A stretch of DNA of 64,000 nucleotides from an archaeon (GCA_016432545.1 CP066694.1:1116001-1180000); one strand, 5' to 3'; positions 6,483 to 15,544 are shown, numbered from the stretch's first letter. The notes: generated from the letters alone by a model not told the origin. A program made the numbers and translations.

Positions 6483-8870
6483 TTGCGATTCTCCCTCGGC
6501 GGTCTCAGGTCCCTCGTCAAGAGGCCTGAGGTCTCGCGCAGGTCGATCATGCTCGCGATGGTCCTCTCCATCGTCTTCACAGTGGCGGTGACTATCAGGG
6601 CCTACTCCGCCAGGTACGGGTTCTATCTGGGCGAGTTCGACCCCTACTACGACTACTACGCTGCCTCGCACATCGCGACGCTGGCCCAGCAGCACGGGCT
6701 CTTCTACGCGCTCTTCAACAACCCGGCCGACTGCGGCTCAACAATCTACACCGCATGCCACGCACAGCAGGGCTACTTTTACTGGCACGACATAGCCACC
6801 TGGTATCCCTACGGCCGGGACGTCGCCGGGACCTCGCAGGGAGGCCTCCAGCTGGCGGGCGCGATGATCTTCCTGCTGGTCCACAACGTCTTCGGGGTCC
6901 AGATTACGCTGTACGACCTCCTGGTCCTCCTCCCAGTCATCTTCGGAGCCGTGACCTCGATCGTCTTCTTCTTCCTGGTGAGGAAGATCGCGGGCGACGC
7001 GGCCGGTCTCTTCTCCGCGCTCGTCTTCGCAGTCTCGCCGCCTCTGATCGAGAGAGGGAACCTCGGATGGTTCAAGTCTGAGCCTCTCGCGATACTGCTC
7101 TTCGTCTCGGCCAGCTACATCGTGCTTACAGTCTTCGACAAGGAGAGGCTCCTCAGGAGCAGGGTCCTCAGGGCCGTCGCTGCGGGACTCCTGGTCGGCT
7201 ACGCGAACGCGGCATGGGGAGGCGGCGACTTCTTCTCAGCGGCTTTCGGCATCATGTTCCTGATTCTTCCGTTCATGAACATCGACCTGAAGGAACTGAG
7301 CCCTGCTATCGTCTCCTTCACCGCAGCTACGATCTTCGTCAGCTCCATCTTCCCGCGCCCCGGCCCTGCCATCGTGACCAACCCTGTCGGCTTGGCGCTG
7401 ATCGGTGGGACGGTCTTCGTCCTCGCGGCGCAGTGGGCCAAGACCTGGTCCGACCCGAAGGAGTACAGGCGGACCCTCGGCAAGCTCCTCTTCGCCTTCA
7501 TAATCGCAGGACTCTCGCTCGTCAGCTTCGGGCTCGTGGGCGGGCTCTCGCTGAGGTACATCTCGGCGATCGCACCGTGGGCCAGGAGCGGCAACGCGCT
7601 CGTCCAGTCGGTCGCGGAGCACTTCGTCCCGACGGGCGCAGACTACTTCACCTCTTACGCGATCCTCCTCTCCTTCGGAATGGTGGGGGCGCTGATCGCC
7701 CTCAGGCGGAGGAGCGTCCCGATGACCTACGCGCTCGTCTTCGGCCTGACGGGGCTGTACTTCTCGTCGGCTTTCTCCAGGCTCCTCGTTTACTCTTCCA
7801 TTGCTCTGGGGCTCCTCGCCGGCATCGGCTTCGCGGAGCTGGCCTTCGCATTGGTAAAGCCAGGGACCACTCCCCTGGTAAAGAAGAGGCAGCTCGCCTC
7901 ATCCTCGAGGAGCGAGATGAAGGTAGTCTTCTCGCTGGCCATAGTAGTCCTGATCGTCCTCCCGGCCGGCGCCTATTGGATCCCGAACCCGATAGCATGC
8001 ACAGGCTCCAACATCCTCTCCTTCTGCGACAACAGTCCAGCCGACAGCGCGGTCAGCCTGGCCAACGGAGCCACGGTCTACTCCAGGGCCTCCTTCGGGG
8101 ATTGGGTCCAGACGCTGCACTGGGTCTCCTCTGATACCGCGACCAATTCTGTGGTGATCTCCTGGTGGGACTACGGCTACTGGTTCGCAATCATGGGCAA
8201 CAGGACCACGACCGCTGACAACGCGACCCTGAACAGCACGCGCATAGCGCTGATCGGCCAGATGTTCATGTCGAACGCCACGCAGGCCCACCTAATCGCA
8301 AAGAGCATAGGCGGTGACAGGCCGACCTACGTCGCCATATTCATCACCGGGAGCGTGGTCCCGCTCCAGTCCCAAACAGGGACGCAGCAGTCCTACTACG
8401 TCCTGCAGGTGCCCAACGGGGCTGGCTTCACGGCTGGCGGCGGCGACGAGAGCAAGAAGCAGTGGTTCATCCGGATCGGGAACCTGACCGAGTCCAAGTT
8501 CTTGGAGTGCCCGAACCTCAACACGCCAGGTTGCACGGCCATCGACGACTTCAACCTCACGCCTTACGCGCTGAACAACACGCTCTTCGGCCAGATGCTC
8601 CCGTTCAGGCTGGGCGGCTACCTCGTGGGCAGCACATCACAGACCACGGGCCAACCTACTATCACGATCTCGCAGACCTATCGGGTCGGCTCCAACGGGA
8701 ACCCCCCGATCGAGGCGTTCACCTACCCGGCCCACTACACCTACCCCTCGAACAGCACCAGCCTCTTCAGGCTCGCGTACGCTTCGCCGAGCATGGGCGC
8801 CCCGGTTCCCTGTCCTGGGAACCCGTCGCTGAACTGCTTTACGGCGATCCTGATCTATCAGGTACTCTGA
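6483..8870 (+). CDS. aglB: Oligosaccharyltransferase catalytic subunit AglB (STT3)
   Basis: Transfers lipid-linked oligosaccharide to Asn in N-x-S/T sequons of exported proteins. 795 residues: about 12-13 hydrophobic helices in the first 510, then a soluble C-terminal domain. The first external loop carries the metal-binding GEFDPYYDYY; WYPYGRD follows, and the sequon-reading motif SWWDYGYW lies near residue 560. Start TTG 6483 is about 26 nt after the TATA-like TTTTAATA at 6452-6459, so it is leaderless. Its own C-terminal domain contains several NxS/T sequons. Its last 13 nt overlap the convergent nop10 gene. Confidence 0.95.
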   Translation: MRFSLGGLRSLVKRPEVSRRSIMLAMVLSIVFTVAVTIRAYSARYGFYLGEFDPYYDYYAASHIATLAQQHGLFYALFNNPADCGSTIYTACHAQQGYFYWHDIATWYPYGRDVAGTSQGGLQLAGAMIFLLVHNVFGVQITLYDLLVLLPVIFGAVTSIVFFFLVRKIAGDAAGLFSALVFAVSPPLIERGNLGWFKSEPLAILLFVSASYIVLTVFDKERLLRSRVLRAVAAGLLVGYANAAWGGGDFFSAAFGIMFLILPFMNIDLKELSPAIVSFTAATIFVSSIFPRPGPAIVTNPVGLALIGGTVFVLAAQWAKTWSDPKEYRRTLGKLLFAFIIAGLSLVSFGLVGGLSLRYISAIAPWARSGNALVQSVAEHFVPTGADYFTSYAILLSFGMVGALIALRRRSVPMTYALVFGLTGLYFSSAFSRLLVYSSIALGLLAGIGFAELAFALVKPGTTPLVKKRQLASSSRSEMKVVFSLAIVVLIVLPAGAYWIPNPIACTGSNILSFCDNSPADSAVSLANGATVYSRASFGDWVQTLHWVSSDTATNSVVISWWDYGYWFAIMGNRTTTADNATLNSTRIALIGQMFMSNATQAHLIAKSIGGDRPTYVAIFITGSVVPLQSQTGTQQSYYVLQVPNGAGFTAGGGDESKKQWFIRIGNLTESKFLECPNLNTPGCTAIDDFNLTPYALNNTLFGQMLPFRLGGYLVGSTSQTTGQPTITISQTYRVGSNGNPPIEAFTYPAHYTYPSNSTSLFRLAYASPSMGAPVPCPGNPSLNCFTAILIYQVL

Positions 8871-9019
8871 GCGGCCTCTTCGTAGGCCATCGGGCTCCTG
8901 TACCTGGCGTACCTGTCGTCCGGAGAATATCTCGCCGGGTGGACCGTGATGGTCTTACCACCGCAGCTTGGGCACTTCTCGCTGAGGGTGTACCTCCCAC
9001 AGTCGACGCACTTCAGCAT
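8858..9019 (-). CDS. nop10: H/ACA RNP protein Nop10
   Basis: 53 residues from ATG 9019. Nop10 is the small core protein of H/ACA ribonucleoproteins, bridging Cbf5 and L7Ae for pseudouridylation. The sequence has the archaeal zinc ribbon (KCVDCGRYTLSEKCPSCGG) and the linear signature PARYSPDDRYARYR. It lies 8 nt downstream of aIF2-alpha, completing the widely conserved L44e-S27e-aIF2alpha-Nop10 operon. The 3' end overlaps that of aglB by 13 nt on the opposite strand. Confidence 0.95.
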   Translation of the reverse strand: MLKCVDCGRYTLSEKCPSCGGKTITVHPARYSPDDRYARYRSPMAYEEAAQST

Positions 9020-9027
9020 GAGGCCTT

Positions 9028-9831
9028 TCAAGACGCGCCGCCGTACTTCCTCGAAATCTCGCGCTTGAAGCTGAAAGCGTCGTGCTTCCCTACTCCGTCC
9101 TTGATCTTCTCGATGACGCTGTCCAGGGCCTTCTCGGCCTGCTTGTAGTCGTCTGCGGTTATCCTGACCCTGTACCTCGGGGCTCCGGCGTAGGTGATGT
9201 GCACGTCTGCTGATGGCGCTTGGGACGCGGCCATCAGGTTCTTCTTGACCTCCTCGATCCCTTTGGGGGACCTCGAAGAGACTTCTACAAGGGCGCCCAC
9301 TTCGTACCTCGGGGGCGTAATCTTCTCGGACGCAAGCTCCGCGACCGCCTTCGCAGTCTTGTCCGGGAGTTCTGCGGCCGCGAGGCCCTTCTCGCCCTTC
9401 TTGGACGCGGTCTCGAGCGCCTCGTAGAGGGTCCCGAACTGCTCCTCGAGCTTTACCCGCAGGGCCCGCTCCTGCGCTTCATCTAATCCTAGCTTCTTTC
9501 CGATCCCGCCGAGTATCGCGAGCGCTCTCTCCTCCCTCTTCCACTCTATTACCTTGGCCCGCCTCTCCTCGTTGGTGACCTGCCGGAGCGAGAGGTCGAT
9601 CTCCCTCCTCGCCCTGTTGGCCCTGATGACCTTCAGGACCAGTTTCTGCGAGACCTTGGCGACGCGTTCGATGTTCCTGACCCAGCCGGTCGAAATCTCA
9701 GAGACGTGGAGGAAGCCGTTGGTCCCCTCGTACTGGTCGAGGCTCACGTAGATCCCGTGCGAAGTAATCTCCTTCACCGTGCAGACGACGATTTCGCCTG
9801 ACTCGGGGAGCTGCTTCTCAGTGCTCATCAT
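9028..9831 (-). CDS. eif2a: Translation initiation factor aIF2 subunit alpha
   Basis: Part of the aIF2 heterotrimer that delivers initiator Met-tRNA to the small ribosomal subunit. The N-terminal S1 domain reads EIVVCTVKEITSHGIYVSLDQY with GFLHVSEIS; a helical domain and a C-terminal alpha-beta domain (YRVRITADDYKQAEKALDSV) follow. The 267 residues are normal. It starts ATG 9831 or the next Met. It is third in the L44e operon, 36 nt after S27e and 8 nt before nop10. Confidence 0.96.
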   Translation of the reverse strand: MMSTEKQLPESGEIVVCTVKEITSHGIYVSLDQYEGTNGFLHVSEISTGWVRNIERVAKVSQKLVLKVIRANRARREIDLSLRQVTNEERRAKVIEWKREERALAILGGIGKKLGLDEAQERALRVKLEEQFGTLYEALETASKKGEKGLAAAELPDKTAKAVAELASEKITPPRYEVGALVEVSSRSPKGIEEVKKNLMAASQAPSADVHITYAGAPRYRVRITADDYKQAEKALDSVIEKIKDGVGKHDAFSFKREISRKYGGAS

Positions 9832-9867
9832 GACTGGTCACGCTCGAAGTCGTATTAGTTGTTTGGC

Positions 9868-10071
9868 CTAGCCCAGGTGCTTGACCACAGTAACGTTGGC
9901 GAGCAGGACCGCCTTGCCTCCCCTGTTCTCTGCGAGGGTCCTACCGCAACCACTGCAGTTCACGATCTTTGTCGCGTTGGAGAACATTATCTTCTCCGCT
10001 TTGCACTCGTCGTCCCTTATCATCAGAAACTCGCTCTTCATCTTGGGAATCGGCTCTCGTTCGCGCTTCAT
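9868..10071 (-). CDS. rps27e: 30S ribosomal protein S27e
   Basis: 67 residues starting at ATG 10071, overlapping the L44e stop (ATGA). It is a zinc-ribbon ribosomal protein of the small subunit: RDDECKAEKIMFSNA, then IVNCSGCGRTLAENRGGKA, matches archaeal S27e closely. In this copy the first cysteine pair is not a clean C-x2-C (only one Cys before NCSGC), a common variation among archaea. The longer open frame upstream is antisense noise. Confidence 0.95.
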   Translation of the reverse strand: MKREREPIPKMKSEFLMIRDDECKAEKIMFSNATKIVNCSGCGRTLAENRGGKAVLLANVTVVKHLG

Positions 10072-10346
10072 GCCGCTATCTCCGCCTTCCTGAGCCTGAT
10101 TCCGTCTCTCATCATCTCCCTGTTGCACTCCTTGCACTTCAGCCGGATAGTCGCCTTCTTGGTCGTCTTTGCGGTCCTGATCAGCTCCGGGAACTTCTGG
10201 CCGCCGTACCCTCTCTTCCTGCCAGCCTGCCTTCTGGCGCCCCAAGAACCGGCCCTCTCCTTTCCTCTCTTGTATAGGGCGACCGAGTGTGGCGTGTGCT
10301 TCTTGCACCAGGGACAGTGTGTCCTGATTTCTTTTGGAAACTTCAT
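10068..10346 (-). CDS. rpl44e: 50S ribosomal protein L44e
   Basis: 92 residues, zinc-binding protein of the large subunit near the E site. CPWCKKHTPHSV at the N-terminus and LKCKECNREMMRDGIRL at the C-terminus form the zinc site; GGQKFPELIRTAKTTKK is the basic rRNA-binding region. It is first in the operon; a TATA-like TTTTAAGG lies at about 10385-10392, giving a leader of roughly 10-15 nt. Confidence 0.97.
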   Translation of the reverse strand: MKFPKEIRTHCPWCKKHTPHSVALYKRGKERAGSWGARRQAGRKRGYGGQKFPELIRTAKTTKKATIRLKCKECNREMMRDGIRLRKAEIAA

Positions 10347-10431
10347 TGTCTCAGCGGGGTTTTGGCCGTCCGCGCCCCTCCCCTTAAAAGCCTTGGTCGG
10401 TTCAGTCCTACTTGGGCCCGGTCGGGCCTCT

Positions 10432-11031
10432 CTAATCTTCTTCGTGGTCGTCGGGAGCAGACCTCCACCATCCGCCCATCCCGTCCTTCATGATGGCGAG
10501 CATCTTGTCGGATGCTTCCCCGCTGACGCTCAATGAGGCCCTGGGCCCCGGGAGGCTCGCCGACTGGACGGAGTGGACGTTGGCCAGGTAGTACATCAGC
10601 GTGGGCGGGTCGCGCCTCCACCTCGACTCGACGAGCGCGATCTCGCGCCTCTTGTGGTAGGCGGGCGGGTTGTCGAGGATGCACCCCAAGGTGGTCCTGG
10701 CCCGGACGTCGTCGTTGCAGAGGATTCCTATGACGAAGTTCTCATCGTCCCTGCCGTTCCCTATGACCGCATCCAGGTTGAGGGTCAGGTGCATGAAGAT
10801 CAAGACTCCCGTCTCCTTGTCGAGCTTCCTCACAGTGAAGTTGCAGAGGGGCTTGTCGTTGCGGCCCTCGATCTGCGGGATGAACCAGACTCTGAACCTG
10901 TCCCTCAGTGCGTCCCATTCGCCCCTCGCGAGACGGCCGACGTCGATGTCGACCGGCGTGAAGGGAACTTTGGCGACGAGGGAGAAGACCTTGCTGTCCG
11001 GACCCGGATAACTGGAGAGGGAGACTCTCAA
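10432..11031 (-). CDS. Conserved-looking hypothetical protein, 199 residues
   Basis: A soluble protein starting at ATG 11031. No family recognised. Notable segments are KVPFTPVDIDVGRLARGEWD, a strand-rich core (CNFTVRKLDKETGVLIFMHL, FVIGILCNDD), NPPAYHKRREIALVESRW and an acidic tail ending DDHEED. Codon use matches the neighbouring core genes and the frame is undisrupted, supporting a real gene. It lies upstream of the L44e operon, on the same strand, but a separate promoter sits in between. Confidence 0.65.
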   Translation of the reverse strand: MRVSLSSYPGPDSKVFSLVAKVPFTPVDIDVGRLARGEWDALRDRFRVWFIPQIEGRNDKPLCNFTVRKLDKETGVLIFMHLTLNLDAVIGNGRDDENFVIGILCNDDVRARTTLGCILDNPPAYHKRREIALVESRWRRDPPTLMYYLANVHSVQSASLPGPRASLSVSGEASDKMLAIMKDGMGGWWRSAPDDHEED

Positions 11032-11116
11032 GATGCGTACGGCCGTCGAGCGGCGTGGAGGACTTAACCAGCAAGGAGGGTTGTATAATCGATAAATCGA
11101 AGGGACCGCTCGGAGG

Positions 11117-11977
11117 GTGCCGTTGCCGGTCTACAGCCTTGTGGGTTCGGTGAGGGCCGAGTACATCATCGCGGAGGGAAAGCCCGTCCTCAGGCTCAGG
11201 ACCGACGGGCCGCTGAGGCACCGGGCCGTCTACGCGGGGGTCGGGGAGATGCTCTTCCATTGGGTGCAGGAGGGGAAGACTCAGGTCTGGAAGTTTGACC
11301 CTTCGATGCTCGAGTCGCGCGAGGTCGGGGCACAGGAGTCGACCTCCGAGGAGGGGGCTTCAATCCTTACCATCGAGCTGGGCGAAATCATCCCTTCCGC
11401 AGGAATCCTGAAGGGGAGGATGGAGGGCGTAATCACGGCGACCGCGCTCCACGTCGACGTCCCCCTCGGGCAGGACGTCTGGGCCTTCTTCATACGGTCC
11501 CCATGGTTCCAGCTGAGGCCTACCTTCGGGAAGCCGCTCCTCTCTGTGCAGCACGACTCTTCCCAGGCGAGCGCGACAGCCGGGCCCACTGCGGTCGGAG
11601 GGATCGAGGCCAAGGTCACCCTCTCGGGCTCCCAGATGAAGGGAGCGTCGCTCACTCTCAAGAGGCGCCTTCAGTCAGCCAGTTGCGATGAGACCATCGG
11701 CCAGGCCAAGACCGGGACTCAGGAGTTCACCTGGACGCCGGTCATGAGGAACTTCGACCTCTGCCTCGTGACCCACGGGTCGATGAACCAGAACCAACTG
11801 GTGGACGTCATGACGGGCCTGGGGGCCGCCATCGACGGGGGGCTCTTCGGAGGAGGCGTCGAAGGCACCTTCGTCCTCTGCGACGGCCCTTCGATCGAAT
11901 ACACCCTGCTCCTCAAAGGGGATGCCGGCTTCCTGCGCCACCCGGAGGACCAGACGGAGGTGAAGCTCAGCTGGTAG
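11117..11977 (+). CDS. Hypothetical protein, 286 residues, beta-rich
   Basis: Starts at GTG 11117, about 25 nt after an AT-rich GATAAATC. The sequence alternates short hydrophobic strands and glycines (VYSLVGSVRAEYIIAEG, GVITATALHVDVPLGQDVWA) and near the end has LGAAIDGGLFGGGVEGTFVLC. It has no signal peptide, transmembrane helix or catalytic motif I can name. The next gene begins 8 nt after its stop, so the two are probably co-transcribed. Confidence 0.65.
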   Translation: MPLPVYSLVGSVRAEYIIAEGKPVLRLRTDGPLRHRAVYAGVGEMLFHWVQEGKTQVWKFDPSMLESREVGAQESTSEEGASILTIELGEIIPSAGILKGRMEGVITATALHVDVPLGQDVWAFFIRSPWFQLRPTFGKPLLSVQHDSSQASATAGPTAVGGIEAKVTLSGSQMKGASLTLKRRLQSASCDETIGQAKTGTQEFTWTPVMRNFDLCLVTHGSMNQNQLVDVMTGLGAAIDGGLFGGGVEGTFVLCDGPSIEYTLLLKGDAGFLRHPEDQTEVKLSW

Positions 11978-11985
11978 GCCCCGCC

Positions 11986-12261
11986 TTGCTCTCTTCCGCC
12001 CCTTGGCTCCAGGCCGGGCCCGGGCCGTTCGGCCTGATTCTCACCTTCTTTGTCATCATAATCATCGTAGTGGCCGTGGCCAGAGGGCTGGGCGGTTCCT
12101 CTCGGGTCCAGCGCCCTATTTCCGATCAGACGGCCTTCCCGCCTCCTCCCCCGCCCGACTCGGTCATGGTCAAGTGCCAGTACTGCGGGACTTCGCAGCG
12201 CTTCAGCAAGGCGTGCATGAATTGCGGGGCCCCTCTGCCCAAGCCCGTCTTCCCCAGCTAG
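11986..12261 (+). CDS. Membrane-anchored zinc-ribbon protein
   Basis: 91 residues from TTG 11986. One N-terminal transmembrane helix, FGLILTFFVIIIIVVAVARG, is followed by a Pro-rich linker (FPPPPPPDS) and a C-terminal zinc ribbon, CQYCGTSQRF and CMNCGAPLP. The design is a membrane anchor with a cytoplasmic ribbon. It is probably co-transcribed with the preceding gene. Function unknown. Confidence 0.75.
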   Translation: MLSSAPWLQAGPGPFGLILTFFVIIIIVVAVARGLGGSSRVQRPISDQTAFPPPPPPDSVMVKCQYCGTSQRFSKACMNCGAPLPKPVFPS

Positions 12262-12300
12262 GCTCGCTGCCCGTTAAATCCCAGGCGACCCTACTACCCG

Positions 12301-12405
12301 GTGCAACAGTACTCACGCTACTGCCGCGAACACAACTTCTGGTATTGGCGGTCGCAGGGGTGCTACATGTGCAAGGCCGATTCAATTTCGGCGTCCCCTT
12401 CGTAA
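12301..12405 (+). CDS. 34-residue Cys/His microprotein
   Basis: GTG 12301 opens a 35-codon frame ending TAA 12403-12405. It contains YCREHNFWYW and GCYMCKAD, giving C-x2-H and C-x2-C spaced for one zinc ion. A TATA-like GTTAAATC at 12273-12280 lies about 25 nt upstream, matching the leaderless promoters elsewhere in the window. The combination of promoter, start and two metal pairs argues that this is a gene rather than chance, though codon statistics on 34 codons are weak. Confidence 0.5.
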   Translation: MQQYSRYCREHNFWYWRSQGCYMCKADSISASPS

Positions 12406-12460
12406 AAGTGGGCCAGAGGGAAAACAGGTTAATTACGGGCCAGGTCTGGCCCTGACCGAA

Positions 12461-13213
12461 TTGTTCTTCGCGAAGACCGCGACCAGCCAAGAGTGGAAGG
12501 CAGTCGCCGCAGCCGTGAAGACCCTGGTGGAGGAAGCGACCTTCGAAGCGACCAGCGAAGCCCTCACCTTCAGGGCCATGGACCCGTCACACGTCGCCCT
12601 CGTGGACCTCACGCTGCCAAACGTCAGCTTCGAAAAGTACGAAGTAGACAAGCCCTTCAAGTTCAGCCTCCGGGTCGAGGACCTGGTCAAGCTGGTCGGG
12701 CGCTCCGACGGGAAGGACAGCGTTGAGATCATGTCGACGGAGGAGGACGCGATAATGATGAAGTTCATGAACGGTTACAAGCGTGAGTTCACCATACATC
12801 TCATCGAGAGCACGGGCGGCGCTGCTCCCCTGCCCAAACTGGAGTTCGACACGAAGACCACGCTGACAAAGACCATCTTCGAGAAGGTCCTGAGCGACAT
12901 CTCCGTCGTCTCCGACCAGGTAACAATCTCGGCCTCCAAAGACAAGCTCTCCTTCTCAGGCAAGTCAGACGTGGGCCAGGCCTCGATCCAACTGGAGAAG
13001 AACGACGCCGACGTCCTCGACCTGCAGGTGGGAGCGGAGAGCAAGGCCACGTACTCGATCGACTATCTGATTGGAATCACGAAGGCGGTCGGCGGCGTAT
13101 CCGACACGCTTGTGGCCGAGTTCTCCACCAAGAAGCCGATCAGACTAGAGTTCAAGCTCAACGACCAGGGGGCGAGGCTCCACTACTTCCTCGCTCCGAG
13201 AGTCAGCGACTAA
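12461..13213 (+). CDS. pcn: DNA polymerase sliding clamp (PCNA)
   Basis: Trimeric clamp for replicative polymerase, ligase and FEN1. The 250 residues begin MFFAKTATSQEWK from TTG 12461, with FRAMDPSHVALVDLTLP (the conserved loop), VEDLVKLVGRSDGKDSVEI and C-terminal IRLEFKLNDQGARLHYFLAPR. A TATA-like GTTAATTA lies about 27 nt upstream. It is followed by a small membrane protein gene, priS and a GINS gene, forming a replication cluster on one strand. Confidence 0.97.
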   Translation: MFFAKTATSQEWKAVAAAVKTLVEEATFEATSEALTFRAMDPSHVALVDLTLPNVSFEKYEVDKPFKFSLRVEDLVKLVGRSDGKDSVEIMSTEEDAIMMKFMNGYKREFTIHLIESTGGAAPLPKLEFDTKTTLTKTIFEKVLSDISVVSDQVTISASKDKLSFSGKSDVGQASIQLEKNDADVLDLQVGAESKATYSIDYLIGITKAVGGVSDTLVAEFSTKKPIRLEFKLNDQGARLHYFLAPRVSD

Positions 13214-13261
13214 CCACTCTGGGCAGAACCTAGATTAGACGACAACCCCACGGCCGGTCGA

Positions 13262-13801
13262 TTGATACCCCAGAGGTACGAGCTCTTGATGGAGTCCCTG
13301 AGGGCCAACGTCTCACAGCTTCTGGGCATCGACCTGCTCTCCGATGCCAAGCTCGACAGCAAAGGTCGCTTCGAGGGCAGGCTCTACATGGAGAACCCTC
13401 ACTTCAATGTCCAGTACGCCTTCCTTCGGGTCAGGCAAAGCGCCAGCGCCCCCGGGACGTACGAGGTCGAGTTGAAGACGGAGATGTTCCCGGGGATCAA
13501 CGAATTTTCAAAGTACTTCCCGAGGACGAAGTCCAACGTGCTGGTCAGGAGGGTCGCGTCCGCGACCCGAGCGGGCATCGCCAAGTTCGAGGGCAAACCG
13601 GCCAACGTGCTCATCGAGAGGGACATCGCGGTCAACGCAGCCTACCTCGTGGCAGCCGAGGGAGGGGCAGGAGTCGCTCTCGGCGCCTTTCTGGGCTTCC
13701 TGCTGACCCTTACGTCGAGGGGCACGCTGTACGGCGGGGCGATCGGAGGGGCGATTGGGGCCTCGGCGATGCTCTTTCTGATCTTCAGGATGTTCGACTA
13801 G
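13262..13801 (+). CDS. Hypothetical protein with C-terminal membrane hairpin
   Basis: 179 residues from TTG 13262. The first 130 residues are soluble and basic-acidic (FEGRLYMENPHFNVQYAFLR, EMFPGINEFSKYFPRTKSN). The last 50 form two Gly/Ala-rich hydrophobic segments, GAGVALGAFLGFLLTLTS and IGGAIGASAMLFLIFRMF, likely a membrane hairpin. It lies between pcn and priS on the same strand. I do not recognise the family. Confidence 0.65.
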   Translation: MIPQRYELLMESLRANVSQLLGIDLLSDAKLDSKGRFEGRLYMENPHFNVQYAFLRVRQSASAPGTYEVELKTEMFPGINEFSKYFPRTKSNVLVRRVASATRAGIAKFEGKPANVLIERDIAVNAAYLVAAEGGAGVALGAFLGFLLTLTSRGTLYGGAIGGAIGASAMLFLIFRMFD

Positions 13802-13850
13802 GCTGCGAGGGGCGACAGCTTATCTGCCTCCGGAGGCGGCTCAGACCAGC

Positions 13851-14936
13851 TTGAACGCCGCGACGCTCTCATTCCTCAGGCAGGCCTACAAAGAATACTA
13901 CTTCCGGGCCCCAGACTCCGTAGAGTTCCCTGAAGAGGTGGAGTCCAGGGAGTTCGGCTACATCCCCTTCGGAGGGGGGATGGTCCGCCACCTCTCGTTC
14001 AGGAGCGCAGGCGAGGCCCTGGCCGAGTTCCTAAAGCAGTCTCCCTCCTCCGTATACTGCTCAAACGCGAAGTACGACTCTCCCACGCTGCCGATCGAGG
14101 AGAAAGGATGGCGCGGCGCCGAGCTGATCTTCGACATCGACGCGACCGACATCCCCACCCCCTGCAAGCGCGGACACGACCTGTGGTACTGCGAGAAGTG
14201 CCACCACTCAGCCAAGCTCCCACGCCCCCCGAAGTGCACGAAGTGCGGGGGTCCGACCGAAGAGTACCACGGGACCTGCGACGTCTGCCTCGGGGCGGCG
14301 AAGGAACATGCGGGCCGTGTCGCAACGCTGCTCGAGGAGGACTTCGGGGTCGAGCCGGGGCTGATCACGACATACTTCTCGGGGAACAGGGGCTACCACC
14401 TGTACGTGATGGACCCGCGCTTCTTCCAACTCGATCAGCAGGCCAGGGCCGAGGTCGCAGAGTATGTCAGGGGATCTTCGCTCCCTCCGAGCCAATCGAT
14501 GGCCGCGGGCCTGAGGAGGCGGCCGACGGGGGCGCCTCTGGGGGAGGGCTGGACCAGGAGGATAACGGGCTACGTTGACGAGCGCCGTTCCCAGTACCAG
14601 GGGACTCTCCAGAAGCTCGTCTCAGAGGCGGTGAACACTCAGAGGGCCCTCGTGGACTCCTCCGTGACGACCGACGTACACAGGGTCTTCAGGCTCGCCG
14701 GGACCCTCCACGGAAACACTGGCATGGCCAAGGCCAGGGTGAAGTCCCTCGACGCCTTCGACCCGCAGAAGGACCCGGTCGTCCTCGGGGCCAAGGAGGT
14801 CCGCCTCAAGGTCGACTTCTTCCCCCACTTCAGGATCGGCGGGAAAGACTTTGGGCCCTTCCTCTCGGAGAGCGTCGAGCTCCCGACCTACGCCGCGGTC
14901 TCAATCCTTACCAGGGGGCTCGCGGAGGTCTCGTAG
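13851..14936 (+). CDS. priS: DNA primase small catalytic subunit PriS
   Basis: Synthesises RNA/DNA primers with PriL. 361 residues from TTG 13851. The active-site strand is AELIFDIDATDIP, with the two metal Asp residues; upstream is REFGYIPFGGGMVRH. A cysteine-rich insert (CEKCHHSAKLP, KCTKCGG, CDVCLG) provides zinc binding, as in archaeal PriS. TYFSGNRGYHLYVMD holds the conserved SGxRGxH. The C-terminus includes DVHRVFRLAGTLHG. The stop abuts the GINS start directly, so they are co-translated. Confidence 0.96.
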   Translation: MNAATLSFLRQAYKEYYFRAPDSVEFPEEVESREFGYIPFGGGMVRHLSFRSAGEALAEFLKQSPSSVYCSNAKYDSPTLPIEEKGWRGAELIFDIDATDIPTPCKRGHDLWYCEKCHHSAKLPRPPKCTKCGGPTEEYHGTCDVCLGAAKEHAGRVATLLEEDFGVEPGLITTYFSGNRGYHLYVMDPRFFQLDQQARAEVAEYVRGSSLPPSQSMAAGLRRRPTGAPLGEGWTRRITGYVDERRSQYQGTLQKLVSEAVNTQRALVDSSVTTDVHRVFRLAGTLHGNTGMAKARVKSLDAFDPQKDPVVLGAKEVRLKVDFFPHFRIGGKDFGPFLSESVELPTYAAVSILTRGLAEVS

Positions 14937-15494
14937 TTGGCAGAACAGGTTCTCGAGTATCTCAAGAGGCAGCTCGACTCGGAGCTCCAGTCGTCCCATC
15001 TCGTCCCACTACCGAGCGACTTCTACTCCAAGATCTCCTCCTACAGCCAGAAGCTCAAGCGCTCCGCAGGGGGCGGCGCCAGCGATGCGGCGGTGAGGCT
15101 CATCGGAATCCAGGCAGGCATGCTCGAGTCGATGGCAAAAGAGCTCCTGGAGGCAAGAATCCGCAAGGCGGTCCTCCAGAAGCAGTACCTCCAACTCCTC
15201 CCGGAAGAGCGGTACGTGGCCTCCGCGCGCCAGAAGTTCGAGAGCCGCTTCAAGGGATTCGTGGAGGCAGTCTCGAAGGGGCAGCCCTCCTTCATCGACA
15301 TGGCACACAGAAACGAGGTGGGCAGGAGCGTCACTGTCAGGTTCACGAAACAGGTGAGCGAGCTTGTCGGACTTGACCTGAAGCGATACGGCCCCTTCGA
15401 GGTCGACGACGTGGCTTCGATTCCAGCTGCGAACGCCGGCATCCTGGTAGCGAACGGGGACGCGGTGGAAATCAGCACTCGGGACGAAGCCTAG
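14937..15494 (+). CDS. GINS complex subunit, A-B domain order (Gins51-like)
   Basis: 185 residues starting at TTG 14937 immediately after the priS stop. GINS bridges MCM and Cdc45/GAN in the replicative helicase. The N-terminal two thirds is helical (A domain); the C-terminal 40 residues form the small beta domain, YGPFEVDDVASIPAANAGIL followed by VANGDAVEI, which is the B-domain signature of archaeal Gins51/Gins15. A before B identifies the Sld5/Psf1-like type. Neighbouring priS and pcn support this. Confidence 0.85.
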   Translation: MAEQVLEYLKRQLDSELQSSHLVPLPSDFYSKISSYSQKLKRSAGGGASDAAVRLIGIQAGMLESMAKELLEARIRKAVLQKQYLQLLPEERYVASARQKFESRFKGFVEAVSKGQPSFIDMAHRNEVGRSVTVRFTKQVSELVGLDLKRYGPFEVDDVASIPAANAGILVANGDAVEISTRDEA

Positions 15495-15544
15495 GAACAG
15501 CTACGCCAGGAGGCTGATACGGGGACAATCTTGTTCCCAACCTC

